From positions 1 to 6,620 of the forward strand of contig CAJOQO010000228.1 of the NCBI GenBank assembly GCA_905236545.1: a DNA stretch of 6,620 bases, written 5' to 3'. Below the pieces are notes generated by a model. That model was not told the origin of the DNA and did no database searches. It saw nothing but the letters and a program-made list of their open reading frames with translations. The DNA is from an uncultured Lachnospiraceae bacterium (GTDB lineage: Bacteria; Bacillota; Clostridia; Lachnospirales; Lachnospiraceae). The translations under genes were made by a program, and so were the position numbers. This document shows, piece by piece, positions 1-6,549 of this stretch; the stretch's first letter is position 1, and each line of letters opens with the position of its first letter.

Positions 1-1
1 T

Positions 2-43
2 ATGGAAACAATCTGGGACTGCGGCCCCTGTGTTGAGGTGTAA
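2..43 (+). CDS. possible 3' end of an upstream gene (partial)
   Basis: The frame entering from the left edge reads METIWDCGPCVEV and ends at TAA (41-43). It lies 56 bases before the start of the superoxide reductase on the same strand, so it could be the tail of a preceding operon gene. Only 13 codons are visible, and the family cannot be recognised from the CGPC-containing tail. The ATG at position 2 may be an internal methionine. A second frame also stays open into the next gene (to about 117), so this call is weak. Confidence 0.2.
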   Translation: METIWDCGPCVEV

Positions 44-99
44 GCTGAGCTGCCAGAAGAGCTGCCCGAAGTATAGTTACGGAAAGGAGCGTAAACCCT

Positions 100-474
100 A
101 TGACCTTCTATCGATGTGAACACTGCGGAAATATCATTGCGTATATCCACGATTCCGGCGTCCGCTGCCAGTGCTGCGGTGAGGAAATGAAAGCGCTTGT
201 GCCGAACACAACCGATGCGGCCGGGGAAAAGCATGTGCCAGTCATTACCATTGACGGATCCACCGTCACGGTCACCGTCGGCGCAGTTGAGCACCCCATG
301 CTGGACGCCCACTTCATTGAATGGATCATCCTGGAAACCAGACAGGGCCGTCAGCGCAAAACGCTGAAGCCAGGCGAAAAGCCTGTCGCTGTCTTCGCGC
401 TGACTGACGGCGATGAAGTAATCGCAGCCTATGAATACTGCAATCTGCACGGATTGTGGAAGGCGGAGCTCTGA
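100..474 (+). CDS. dfx: Desulfoferrodoxin-type (2Fe) superoxide reductase
   Basis: This cytoplasmic enzyme reduces superoxide to hydrogen peroxide without making oxygen, drawing electrons from rubredoxin or a similar donor; it is an anaerobe's defence against air. The 124-residue protein is full length for the two-iron class. The N-terminal desulforedoxin domain keeps all four iron ligands of centre I: C6 and C9 in CEHCGN, then C25 and C26 in CCGE. The catalytic domain keeps the centre II ligands H45 (in EKHVPV), H65 (in EHPM), H71 (in DAHFIEW), C114 and H117 (in EYCNLHGLWKAE), plus E43 and the active-site lysine K44. The intervals C9-C25, H45-H65, H65-H71 and C114-H117 match those I recall for Desulfovibrio desulfoferrodoxin; H71 to C114 is about two residues longer. 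An extra cysteine, C23, sits beside the CC pair. The start is set by AAAGGAG at 83-89, ten bases before the ATG. No convincing promoter lies in the 99 bases upstream, so it may be co-transcribed with a gene further left. Confidence 0.96.
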   Translation: MTFYRCEHCGNIIAYIHDSGVRCQCCGEEMKALVPNTTDAAGEKHVPVITIDGSTVTVTVGAVEHPMLDAHFIEWIILETRQGRQRKTLKPGEKPVAVFALTDGDEVIAAYEYCNLHGLWKAEL

Positions 475-569
475 CAGAAAGATCGCAGACAGCCATATAG
501 CTTTATAGCCTTATGGCCGGTAAAACTGCACGCGCATGAAAAAACAGGTCGGACGCAGATCCGTTTCCA

Positions 570-604
570 AAGGAGGAGGAGCCGCAGCTCCTCCTCCTTA
601 TTTC
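570..604. terminator. Bidirectional intrinsic terminator between convergent genes
   Basis: A perfect 13-bp inverted repeat (570-582 AAGGAGGAGGAGC, loop CGCA, 587-599 GCTCCTCCTCCTT) lies 95 bases past the superoxide reductase stop and 43 bases past the channel stop on the other strand. The + strand 3' flank is TTATTTC and the minus strand flank begins TTTGG. The U-tracts are therefore short, but the stem is very stable. Its position between convergent stop codons supports a shared terminator. A weaker imperfect hairpin, GCCATA/TATGGC (492-517), lies between the reductase stop and this one. No other gene is visible in 475-642. Confidence 0.8.
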
Positions 605-642
605 ACAATGACTGATGATACTTCACCTTTCCGCCTCGTCCG

Positions 643-3600
643 TTACCGTTTCTCCGAATCATCCGCAGACTCATGGACAACAATCTGAGGCATCTCAAGA
701 CGGATCCCGTTGCGTTCGCACATCAGCAGAAGCTCCCGGCTCATCAGCCTTCTCATCCATCCAAAGTGCATGCCCTTACACGATACAGCAAATGACAGCT
801 TTATTCCATTGTCTTCAATGCTCTGCACACCGCGATAGGTCGGGCACCGGATCTCTTCCCCAATCGCCTCGCAGAGATTCCTGTGGATCAGGGGAAGGTC
901 TTTTTCTATAATGCTTTCCACCCGGGTCAGGGATTCCTTCAGGTCAATGCCGAGAGTCACTACCACCCGGCCTATGGCATCAGATGGCATACTGATATAG
1001 TTCTTAAACTCATTGTTCCTGACAAAGGTTATCTCGCTGAACCACTTCAGCTTCGTCGTCCTGACACCAACGCTCTGGATCAGCGCATACTTGCCGTTAT
1101 AGGAAACAAAATCGCCGGCACATGCCACCCCTTCAAAAGTCATGATGATTCCGGCCAGGATATCCGCTACAATATTCTGGCATCCGATACCGAATATGAC
1201 ACCTGCGACACCTGCGGTTAAACTCATGGCAGCGAGATTCACCCCCAGTGTTCCCAGAATCACAAATATGCCTGAAATAAACAGAATATACCCGGTAAAG
1301 CTGTCTAAAAGATGGCAGATGGATTCTCCCTTCCTTTGCGCAACTCTGGCAATCAGATAAAAGACTTTGTGAATGATCTCTTTCAGCAATACGAGAATGA
1401 TGATCTCGATAATGCAGGATGTAACAGAATACAGATTGATCCCGCTGCTCCAGTACCCGGTGAGGCTGTAATAGAATATCGCGTTTTCTCCTTCGATAAA
1501 AATATACAGAAAGAGAACGACAAGTGTAATAACACAGATCAGTTTTACAATTACAGGAAACTTTTCCATCGAGGTTCTGGCGCTCCATTTTTTCCCGTCA
1601 GCCGGCCACCGTTCCTCGAAATATGGTTTATTCCTGTTTGTAAGGCTTTCCAGCAGCGTAATCTCATCGTCTTTGCCTTTGTTTCCATCCGGCGCAGATT
1701 GATTCCCTTCCTGATTTTCCGACTCCAGATCATCCGCTGCTCCGGAGGCTTCCACAGGAATCATTATAAACCTGCCGGCACCAATGATCAGCAGGATAAA
1801 GAAAAGCAATGTCGCGACAGTAACAAAGATGACTGACAGGAAACTGCCGGCATCAATGAATACCAGAGGTCTCAGCACCATCAGGAATACATTATCATAT
1901 CGCCTGACGGAAGCAAAATACCGATTATCCAGAGCAAACATTTCGCCGTTGTAATAATCTCTGACCAGGCTTTCATCCACTCCCAAAGCAGTTATTTCAG
2001 CCTCCGTATAATCATAGGAGAGCTGGTCACTCACCAGCAGCGCGCCATTCACCTGAGCGAAATAACGGATCTTCTTATTCTCACTGTCAACGGCCATAAC
2101 AACGGTGGTATCTTTCAGGAAAACCCTCTGAAAGACAGTTGCAAAGCTCAGGTCATCCGAAAGCGAGGGAAGAATGTCGGCTGCAATCACAACAGCTCCT
2201 GCAACCCGGTTACTCTCATCGATCATCGTCGCTCCGGTTCTCTGCTGTACTCTCCCGGAGGCATCTTCCTGTTCCGGCTGCAGGATCACTGACTCCGTAC
2301 CTTCCAAAAGAGCATGGAAAGGAGATTCCTCATCGATGATAAAGCCGTCATAAGGAGCATTTGTGACCAGAACCTTTCCCCGGTTGTCAAACAGATAAAC
2401 GCTGCTGACATTCAGACTGTCCGCCAGATCAGAAACATACTTTCTGTCCACATTTCCCTGATCTGCATGCAGAAGGATACATCGGGCAATTCTGGTCTTT
2501 TCCAGGTTTCCGTTGTTCACCCATTTATGTAAGTCTTCCAGCTCCTTATCCGAATCACTCTTTTTTTTCATTACATCTTCTGCTGTAGTGCTGGTATACT
2601 GGAACATCCGGGAATACACGATATGAGTTTCCAGATAAAGAGAAAGGGCAAATACCAGGAGTACAGCCAGAACGGTATAGATTCTCAGTTTTCCGATCAT
2701 CAGTACCGGCGATCTTCCCTTATTATCGGCAGGATTCTGCGATTGCTCCGATTGCCAGGCGGCAAGGCAGAACACATAGAATATACCGATACCGGTAATC
2801 AGGAGCACCGGCAGGATCAGGAATACCGTCTCATTCATCACTTCATTTTCAATTGTCTGCACCGGGAACATCACCAGAAACAGGTCAAAGTCTATGTCCA
2901 TCCTGGTTGCATAATAACAGACCGAATCAACCTCGATCTCCTTGACCTCGCCCATTTGCGGGAACTCTTCCAGAAGCTGGTCAACAGAAAGAACTTCCTT
3001 TTTCCCGACCTTTTTAATCCTGAGATCTTCCACCGGTTTCGTTCTGGCGTCAGGATCAGAAGAAGAGAGCACGGTGCCATCAATCAGCGAAACAGCCAGC
3101 ACAGCTCCATTCCCGCTGCCGATCGAGATGCTCTGGAGCACCTGATCCCAGTCAAAGAACCTTACTACGTCCTTCTGCGCATCCGTAAAGATGTCCTTCA
3201 CATAGACAAGCCATCTGTCCTTCACGCCCCATAAAAGACTGTTTTTGTCTTTATCTAAAAGACGTGTTGTGATCAGGTACCTGTCATCTTTATCAAAGAT
3301 GTATTCTTCCGATTTATACTCCCTTGCATCCAGGAAGGCAGGAATATAGTCTGGTTCTATCGGGCATTTCGGAGCGTCACCGCTTCCAAACACAATATTC
3401 CCGTCTCTGTCATAGATCCAGAGGTTCTTCATCTCAGTTGTGCTTACAATGTCCTCCAGAAGACCTTTGGCCTCCCTGATATTACCATAGCTTTCCAGCG
3501 CAAAAGAAAGCGATTTGACCTCTGAGAACATCCTGTCGTACAAAGCAGCCCGGGTATAATAGTTTGTATCGACCAGGCTGGTGAACTGACCGGAAATGAT

Positions 3601-3903
3601 TTCTGCCTGATCCATCAACTCGGTTTTTGCCTTTTTATAAGCACTGTCTCTTTGCAGAAAAAAGGAACCAATGCTGACTGCAGCCATAAACAGTATCCAG
3701 ATGAATATAATCAGAAGCTTCCATTTTTTCCGTCTGCCGGTCTTTTTCATTGTTTCGATCTCCATCTTCAAAAAACTTCTGTTCAAACACCTTTTCTCTA
3801 TTATAACTGTCTTATCATCAAAATCCATCCCCAAAAGATCTTCCGGATCTTCAAAACCGCAGGGATCCGGCCGCCGGCCCGTGTGATTCATTGCAAGCAT
3901 CAT
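643..3903 (-). CDS. MscS-family channel with two tandem Cache-like extracytoplasmic sensor modules
   Basis: This is a predicted inner-membrane channel of 1086 residues, far longer than E. coli MscS (286). From hydropathy read by eye the order is: basic N-terminus; TM1 about 62-83; extracytoplasmic domain 1 about 84-356; TM2 357-381; short cytoplasmic linker; TM3 404-424; extracytoplasmic domain 2 about 425-682; TM4 683-709; acidic cytoplasmic linker 710-783; TM5 784-803; TM6 828-850; TM7 869-889; pore helix TM8 890-921; MscS beta and alpha/beta vestibule 922-1086. The MscS call rests on the Gly/Ala-rich pore stretch AGVAGVIFGIGCQN (897-910), then ADILAGIIMTFEG, GDFVSYNG and VGVRTTKLKW, and a full-length C-terminal domain. 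The usual IPN motif is replaced by VRN. Each extracytoplasmic domain starts with a long helix and has strand-turn-strand signatures (YDRDGNIVF, SLIDGTVLS, LFDNRGKVLV) like those of dCache sensors. The ATG at 3903 overlaps the mannosidase stop (ATGA), giving translational coupling. An alternative start at M52 (3750) has GGAG nine bases upstream and would give 1035 residues. The substrate, gating signal and ligand are unknown. Confidence 0.88.
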   Translation of the reverse strand: MMLAMNHTGRRPDPCGFEDPEDLLGMDFDDKTVIIEKRCLNRSFLKMEIETMKKTGRRKKWKLLIIFIWILFMAAVSIGSFFLQRDSAYKKAKTELMDQAEIISGQFTSLVDTNYYTRAALYDRMFSEVKSLSFALESYGNIREAKGLLEDIVSTTEMKNLWIYDRDGNIVFGSGDAPKCPIEPDYIPAFLDAREYKSEEYIFDKDDRYLITTRLLDKDKNSLLWGVKDRWLVYVKDIFTDAQKDVVRFFDWDQVLQSISIGSGNGAVLAVSLIDGTVLSSSDPDARTKPVEDLRIKKVGKKEVLSVDQLLEEFPQMGEVKEIEVDSVCYYATRMDIDFDLFLVMFPVQTIENEVMNETVFLILPVLLITGIGIFYVFCLAAWQSEQSQNPADNKGRSPVLMIGKLRIYTVLAVLLVFALSLYLETHIVYSRMFQYTSTTAEDVMKKKSDSDKELEDLHKWVNNGNLEKTRIARCILLHADQGNVDRKYVSDLADSLNVSSVYLFDNRGKVLVTNAPYDGFIIDEESPFHALLEGTESVILQPEQEDASGRVQQRTGATMIDESNRVAGAVVIAADILPSLSDDLSFATVFQRVFLKDTTVVMAVDSENKKIRYFAQVNGALLVSDQLSYDYTEAEITALGVDESLVRDYYNGEMFALDNRYFASVRRYDNVFLMVLRPLVFIDAGSFLSVIFVTVATLLFFILLIIGAGRFIMIPVEASGAADDLESENQEGNQSAPDGNKGKDDEITLLESLTNRNKPYFEERWPADGKKWSARTSMEKFPVIVKLICVITLVVLFLYIFIEGENAIFYYSLTGYWSSGINLYSVTSCIIEIIILVLLKEIIHKVFYLIARVAQRKGESICHLLDSFTGYILFISGIFVILGTLGVNLAAMSLTAGVAGVIFGIGCQNIVADILAGIIMTFEGVACAGDFVSYNGKYALIQSVGVRTTKLKWFSEITFVRNNEFKNYISMPSDAIGRVVVTLGIDLKESLTRVESIIEKDLPLIHRNLCEAIGEEIRCPTYRGVQSIEDNGIKLSFAVSCKGMHFGWMRRLMSRELLLMCERNGIRLEMPQIVVHESADDSEKR
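1777..2694 (-). repeat. Sensor module 2 of the channel: diverged copy of module 1
   Basis: This stretch encodes residues 404-709: TM3, an extracytoplasmic domain of about 258 residues and TM4. The distal motif VYLFDNRGKVLVTNAP begins at residue 502, 78 residues after the end of TM3. Its counterpart in module 1 begins 78 residues after the end of TM1. The membrane-proximal end (RYFASVRRYDNVFLMVLRP, 661-679) matches the corresponding end of module 1. Identity is low, so the two copies may bind different ligands or one may be structural. Confidence 0.55.
2761..3720 (-). repeat. Sensor module 1 of the channel: TM - Cache-like domain - TM
   Basis: This stretch encodes residues 62-381 of the channel. 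It contains TM1, an extracytoplasmic domain of about 273 residues and TM2. Landmarks are LWIYDRDGNIVFGSGD from residue 161, VLAVSLIDGTVLSSSD from residue 268, and a membrane-proximal end CYYATRMDIDFDLFLVMFP (329-347). The same layout recurs in module 2, so the two are interpreted as copies of one ancestral sensor unit. The dCache assignment comes from length and motif pattern, not from a profile search. Confidence 0.6.
3760..3763 (-). promoter_or_regulatory. Candidate ribosome binding site for an internal channel start (M52)
   Basis: On the minus strand GGAG lies nine bases before an ATG at 3750. That ATG opens MKKTGRRKKWKLLIIFIW, a typical start for a membrane protein: basic residues, then the first membrane helix. 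The upstream ATG at 3903 has no comparable site; only a loose AAGCGAGAAG lies ahead of it and it would depend on coupling to the mannosidase stop. Both starts may be used. Confidence 0.4.
3800..3805 (-). promoter_or_regulatory. Possible internal -10 box (TATAAT) ahead of the M52 start
   Basis: A perfect TATAAT lies on the minus strand about 50 bases before the M52 ATG, in an AT-rich stretch. The sequence 16-18 bases upstream (around ATGGAT) is a poor -35 box and there is no TG extension. It would give the channel a transcript independent of the mannosidase. A single hexamer is weak evidence. Confidence 0.25.
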
Positions 3904-6386
3904 TTTATGGAATAAACACTTCTCGCTTCCAGTTTATCCGTATTCCCTCTCAGGACCTTTACACGTTTTTCCCCACCGTTTAAATCAAAGAAATTGTCGG
4001 AGAGGATAAGGTCGTCATTCCCGTTCCGGATCTCAACGCTCTTTGCATAATGAGCAGCCCGGACTGTTATCTCATCGCCGTCCGCGCTGATCTGCAGCTG
4101 CGGATCAAGGAACCGGAAATGCTTCGGTGCGCAAAAAAGCACGGTTCCGCCGGAAACCTCCCGGCCCGCCTCATACAGCTGATAGCTTACATAGTTCTCA
4201 TAGAGTCTCGCGTCATCCAGCTCTTCCTTTTCAAGCCATACACAGGCCAGCGGCTCAACCGCAAGATTCCGGCTTCCCTCCCGGATCACAGAGCTGTCCC
4301 GGTCCCGGAGCTGCCATTTGACGGTCACATTTCTTGTGTCCATGGATTCATTCGCCACATTCAGACGAATCGACTTCCTGACCGGGAAGGGTTCGGCATT
4401 GGTGTTCATCGTCTGGCTGAGAAGACCTTCCTCCTCACAGGAAAGGAGCAGCGGAGAGAAGAACCTTCTGGCATAGTAATGAAGCGCTTTCCATCTTCCG
4501 AAGTAGTCTATGGACGCCCATGACGCTACCGGCCAGCAGTCATTCAGCTGCCAGTAGATTGCTCCCATACAGCGGCCTCTGTTCCTCCTGAAATGCTCCA
4601 CGCCATACCGGATCGCTTCGCCCTGCAGAAGCTGCGACGCATAGATCAGCGTATCCAGATCGTTGGGATACAGGAAGGTCTGCTCCATATAGTTCATGAT
4701 CTTTCCGTTGGCCGACGCATTCCTCTGGTGCTTTTCCATGATGTAGGAGAATACATTCCGGTCTTCCGGCAGCGTGAAGCTCTCTACCGTCCTGAGCGAA
4801 GGGAAGGACTGGAATCCGAACTCGGACAGGTAACGGAAATAGAATTTCCTGTACTCTGTAAACGGCTTGTTTCCGTGCCAGACATCCCAGTAATGCACGT
4901 CGCCCCTGTTCTCGTCGTTGGGTTCGTCAAATCCGCCGCCTGACGAAGGAGAAGCGGGCCAGTAGAAACGGTCGGGATCCTCTGTTTCAAGAAGCCTTGG
5001 AAACAGATACTCATACATCTTCACGTAATCGCTCCGGATCTCGTTTTCGGCTCCCCATTCGCCCTTCTTGACGAACATTTCCATCTCGTTGTTGCCGCAC
5101 CACAGGCCCAGGCTTGCATGATGGCGCAGCCTTCGGACATTGTCCCTGAGCTCGGCCAGAATATTCTCTTCAAAAGCACGTGTCAGTCTGTAATTGGCGC
5201 ATGCGAACATAAAATCCTGCCATACGACGAGACCCATTTCGTCACAGGCGTCATAAAAATCATCAGAGGGATACAGGCCGCCGCCCCAGACGCGGATGCA
5301 GTTAAAATTCGCATCCACACACTGCCGGATCAGGCGGAACGTTCTCTCTTTGTTCGTGCGCGCCAGGATATTATCCTCCGGGATATAATCTGCACCCATC
5401 GCGAAGAATTTGACGCCGTTTACCATATGGGCGAATTCCGACCCATATGCGTCCCTCGCTGTGCTTACTTCCATCCTGCGGATCCCGATGCGCCTTCGCC
5501 AGTCATCGATGAGGCTGCCTTTGTCATCGAACAGTTCCACAGCGATTGTATAAAGAGGCTGCTGCCCCAGGCCGTTGGGCCACCACAGCTGCGGCTGATC
5601 GATCGTCAGAGAAACGCTTCCGGCACCGTTTTCATCAAAAACAAGATCCGGTCTGCAAGGCAGCGCTGCTCCGCCTGGCGCAGCAATGCTTACGGCCGCA
5701 GCAGGGCGGCAGGTGACACCGCTCACGCCTTCCGCATATCGGAGCGCTGCATGGATCTCCAGAGTAACCTGCTTCAGATCATCGGAAAACTTCTGACTCA
5801 CATATACACTTTCAAGACGCGCCCTGCTAACGTGAAGAAGCTCCACTTCCCTCCAGATCCCCGCATCCGGCAGCCTGGGACCCCAGTCCCATCCGAACAT
5901 ATAATGCCCCTTCCGGATCTTCGGAAAACCGCGCATGGCATCCTCTGTCCCCAGGATCGCCGGATCCGCTGCATACTCCTTCGCTATGAACCGGACAGGT
6001 GAATGGAAGGTGATCTCCAGCTCATTTCCGGTGTCCTTAAGCAGTTCCCGGACCGAATAATCCCACACCCGGTGCATGTTGTCCGTGCTGCCTATTCTGC
6101 ATCCGTTCAGCGTGATGTCCGCGATTGTGTCAAGACCGTGGAAACGAAGAAGCACCTCGTCGCTGCCTGTCACTTCCCTCAGATCGGCATCAAAGGTTCC
6201 CGAATAGATAAAATCATTTTTCATGAGGGCGAGCGCCGCATCTTCGTTGTCTCTGTAATAGGGATCCTCAAGGCGTCCCGCAAGGATAAGGTCGTTATAC
6301 ACCGATCCGGGAACAAAAGCCGGATATACGATATCCTCACCCGCGATTTTCATTTTCCAATTCTGCGCTGAATCTATTCTTTTCAT
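3900..6386 (-). CDS. Beta-mannosidase, glycoside hydrolase family 2
   Basis: This enzyme removes terminal beta-linked mannose from the non-reducing end of manno-oligosaccharides or Man-beta-1,4-GlcNAc-type cores by a retaining two-step mechanism. The chosen start gives 828 residues, normal for GH2 beta-mannosidases. Order: N-terminal sugar-binding jelly-roll domain (about 1-185) with the GHYMFGWDWGPRLPDAGIWR signature of this subgroup (160-179); immunoglobulin-like domain (about 186-310); TIM barrel (about 311-645) with RVWGGGLYPSDDFYDACDE (365-383); C-terminal beta domains. The acid/base is E434 in WCGNNE and the nucleophile E522 in SEFGFQS, spaced as in known family members. There is no signal peptide or membrane segment, so it acts in the cytoplasm on imported sugars. 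The ATG at 6386 opens MKRIDSAQNW, where family similarity begins, with GGGG seven bases upstream. An upstream in-frame TTG at 6515 lies inside a terminator and is rejected. The stop overlaps the channel ATG. GC looks higher by eye than in the channel gene. Confidence 0.95.
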   Translation of the reverse strand: MKRIDSAQNWKMKIAGEDIVYPAFVPGSVYNDLILAGRLEDPYYRDNEDAALALMKNDFIYSGTFDADLREVTGSDEVLLRFHGLDTIADITLNGCRIGSTDNMHRVWDYSVRELLKDTGNELEITFHSPVRFIAKEYAADPAILGTEDAMRGFPKIRKGHYMFGWDWGPRLPDAGIWREVELLHVSRARLESVYVSQKFSDDLKQVTLEIHAALRYAEGVSGVTCRPAAAVSIAAPGGAALPCRPDLVFDENGAGSVSLTIDQPQLWWPNGLGQQPLYTIAVELFDDKGSLIDDWRRRIGIRRMEVSTARDAYGSEFAHMVNGVKFFAMGADYIPEDNILARTNKERTFRLIRQCVDANFNCIRVWGGGLYPSDDFYDACDEMGLVVWQDFMFACANYRLTRAFEENILAELRDNVRRLRHHASLGLWCGNNEMEMFVKKGEWGAENEIRSDYVKMYEYLFPRLLETEDPDRFYWPASPSSGGGFDEPNDENRGDVHYWDVWHGNKPFTEYRKFYFRYLSEFGFQSFPSLRTVESFTLPEDRNVFSYIMEKHQRNASANGKIMNYMEQTFLYPNDLDTLIYASQLLQGEAIRYGVEHFRRNRGRCMGAIYWQLNDCWPVASWASIDYFGRWKALHYYARRFFSPLLLSCEEEGLLSQTMNTNAEPFPVRKSIRLNVANESMDTRNVTVKWQLRDRDSSVIREGSRNLAVEPLACVWLEKEELDDARLYENYVSYQLYEAGREVSGGTVLFCAPKHFRFLDPQLQISADGDEITVRAAHYAKSVEIRNGNDDLILSDNFFDLNGGEKRVKVLRGNTDKLEARSVYSIK

Positions 6387-6428
6387 GATCAAACCCCATT
6401 TATCCGGCAGACTGCATGAAGGGGGTGA

Positions 6429-6455
6429 AGTTGGATCGCTAAAAGCGATCCAACT
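6429..6455 (-). promoter_or_regulatory. Palindrome in the beta-mannosidase leader (operator or RNA hairpin)
   Basis: A perfect 12-bp inverted repeat AGTTGGATCGCT / AGCGATCCAACT with a three-base centre ends 42 bases before the mannosidase ATG. In the mannosidase direction it is followed by TTCACCCCC, not a T-run, so it is not an intrinsic terminator. It sits between the upstream gene's terminator and the start codon, where an operator would be expected. As RNA it would form a very stable hairpin. Its AGTTGG half also occurs in the terminator arm at 6512-6517. No clear -35/-10 pair is visible nearby. Confidence 0.55.
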
Positions 6456-6483
6456 GTACAGGTGGCAGTTTTTGGATAATCCT

Positions 6484-6521
6484 GAAAAAGAAAGAGCCGG
6501 CCATGTAGAAACCAACTCTTT
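6484..6521 (-). terminator. Intrinsic terminator upstream of the beta-mannosidase gene
   Basis: Read on the minus strand, AAAGAGTTGG and CCGGCTCTTT form a 10-bp stem with two G-U pairs and an 11-base loop, followed by CTTTTTC. On the + strand the two G-U positions become C-A mismatches, so the structure favours minus-strand RNA. It would end transcription of the gene entering from the right edge, or act as an attenuator for the mannosidase operon. Confidence 0.65.
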
Positions 6522-6549
6522 TTCTTATAATGGTCTCAATATGATATGT

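Noticed and set aside
72..77. TATAGT as a -10 box for the superoxide reductase
   Set aside because: There is no -35 at a suitable distance (49-54 is GCTGCC), and a transcript from it would begin at the ribosome binding site.
609..689. Short + strand ORF just after the GGA-repeat hairpin
   Set aside because: The ribosome-binding-like sequence is buried in the hairpin and too far from the ATG, and the frame is antisense to the channel's last codons.
1133..1588. Minus-strand frame of 151 codons overlapping the MscS pore region
   Set aside because: It is an out-of-frame shadow. The channel frame carries all the MscS motifs without interruption, so there is no frameshift here.
2623..3234. + strand open frame of 203 codons opposite the channel gene
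   Set aside because: It is a shadow of the first sensor module: no recognisable domain and composition of a complementary frame.
5118..6002. Long + strand open frame (294 codons) opposite the beta-mannosidase
   Set aside because: It is antisense to the GH2 barrel and N-terminal domains, shows no recognisable family, and its composition is that of a shadow frame of a well-supported gene.
6387..6515. N-terminal extension of the beta-mannosidase from a TTG at 6515 (43 extra residues)
   Set aside because: The start lies inside the intrinsic terminator and the frame crosses the palindrome. The added residues do not look like a signal peptide or the family, and homology begins at the ATG at 6386.
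6526..6531. TATAAT on the + strand with an open frame from the ATG at 6541 to the edge
   Set aside because: There is no -35 box 16-18 bases upstream and no Shine-Dalgarno before 6541. The minus-strand terminator argues that transcription runs the other way.
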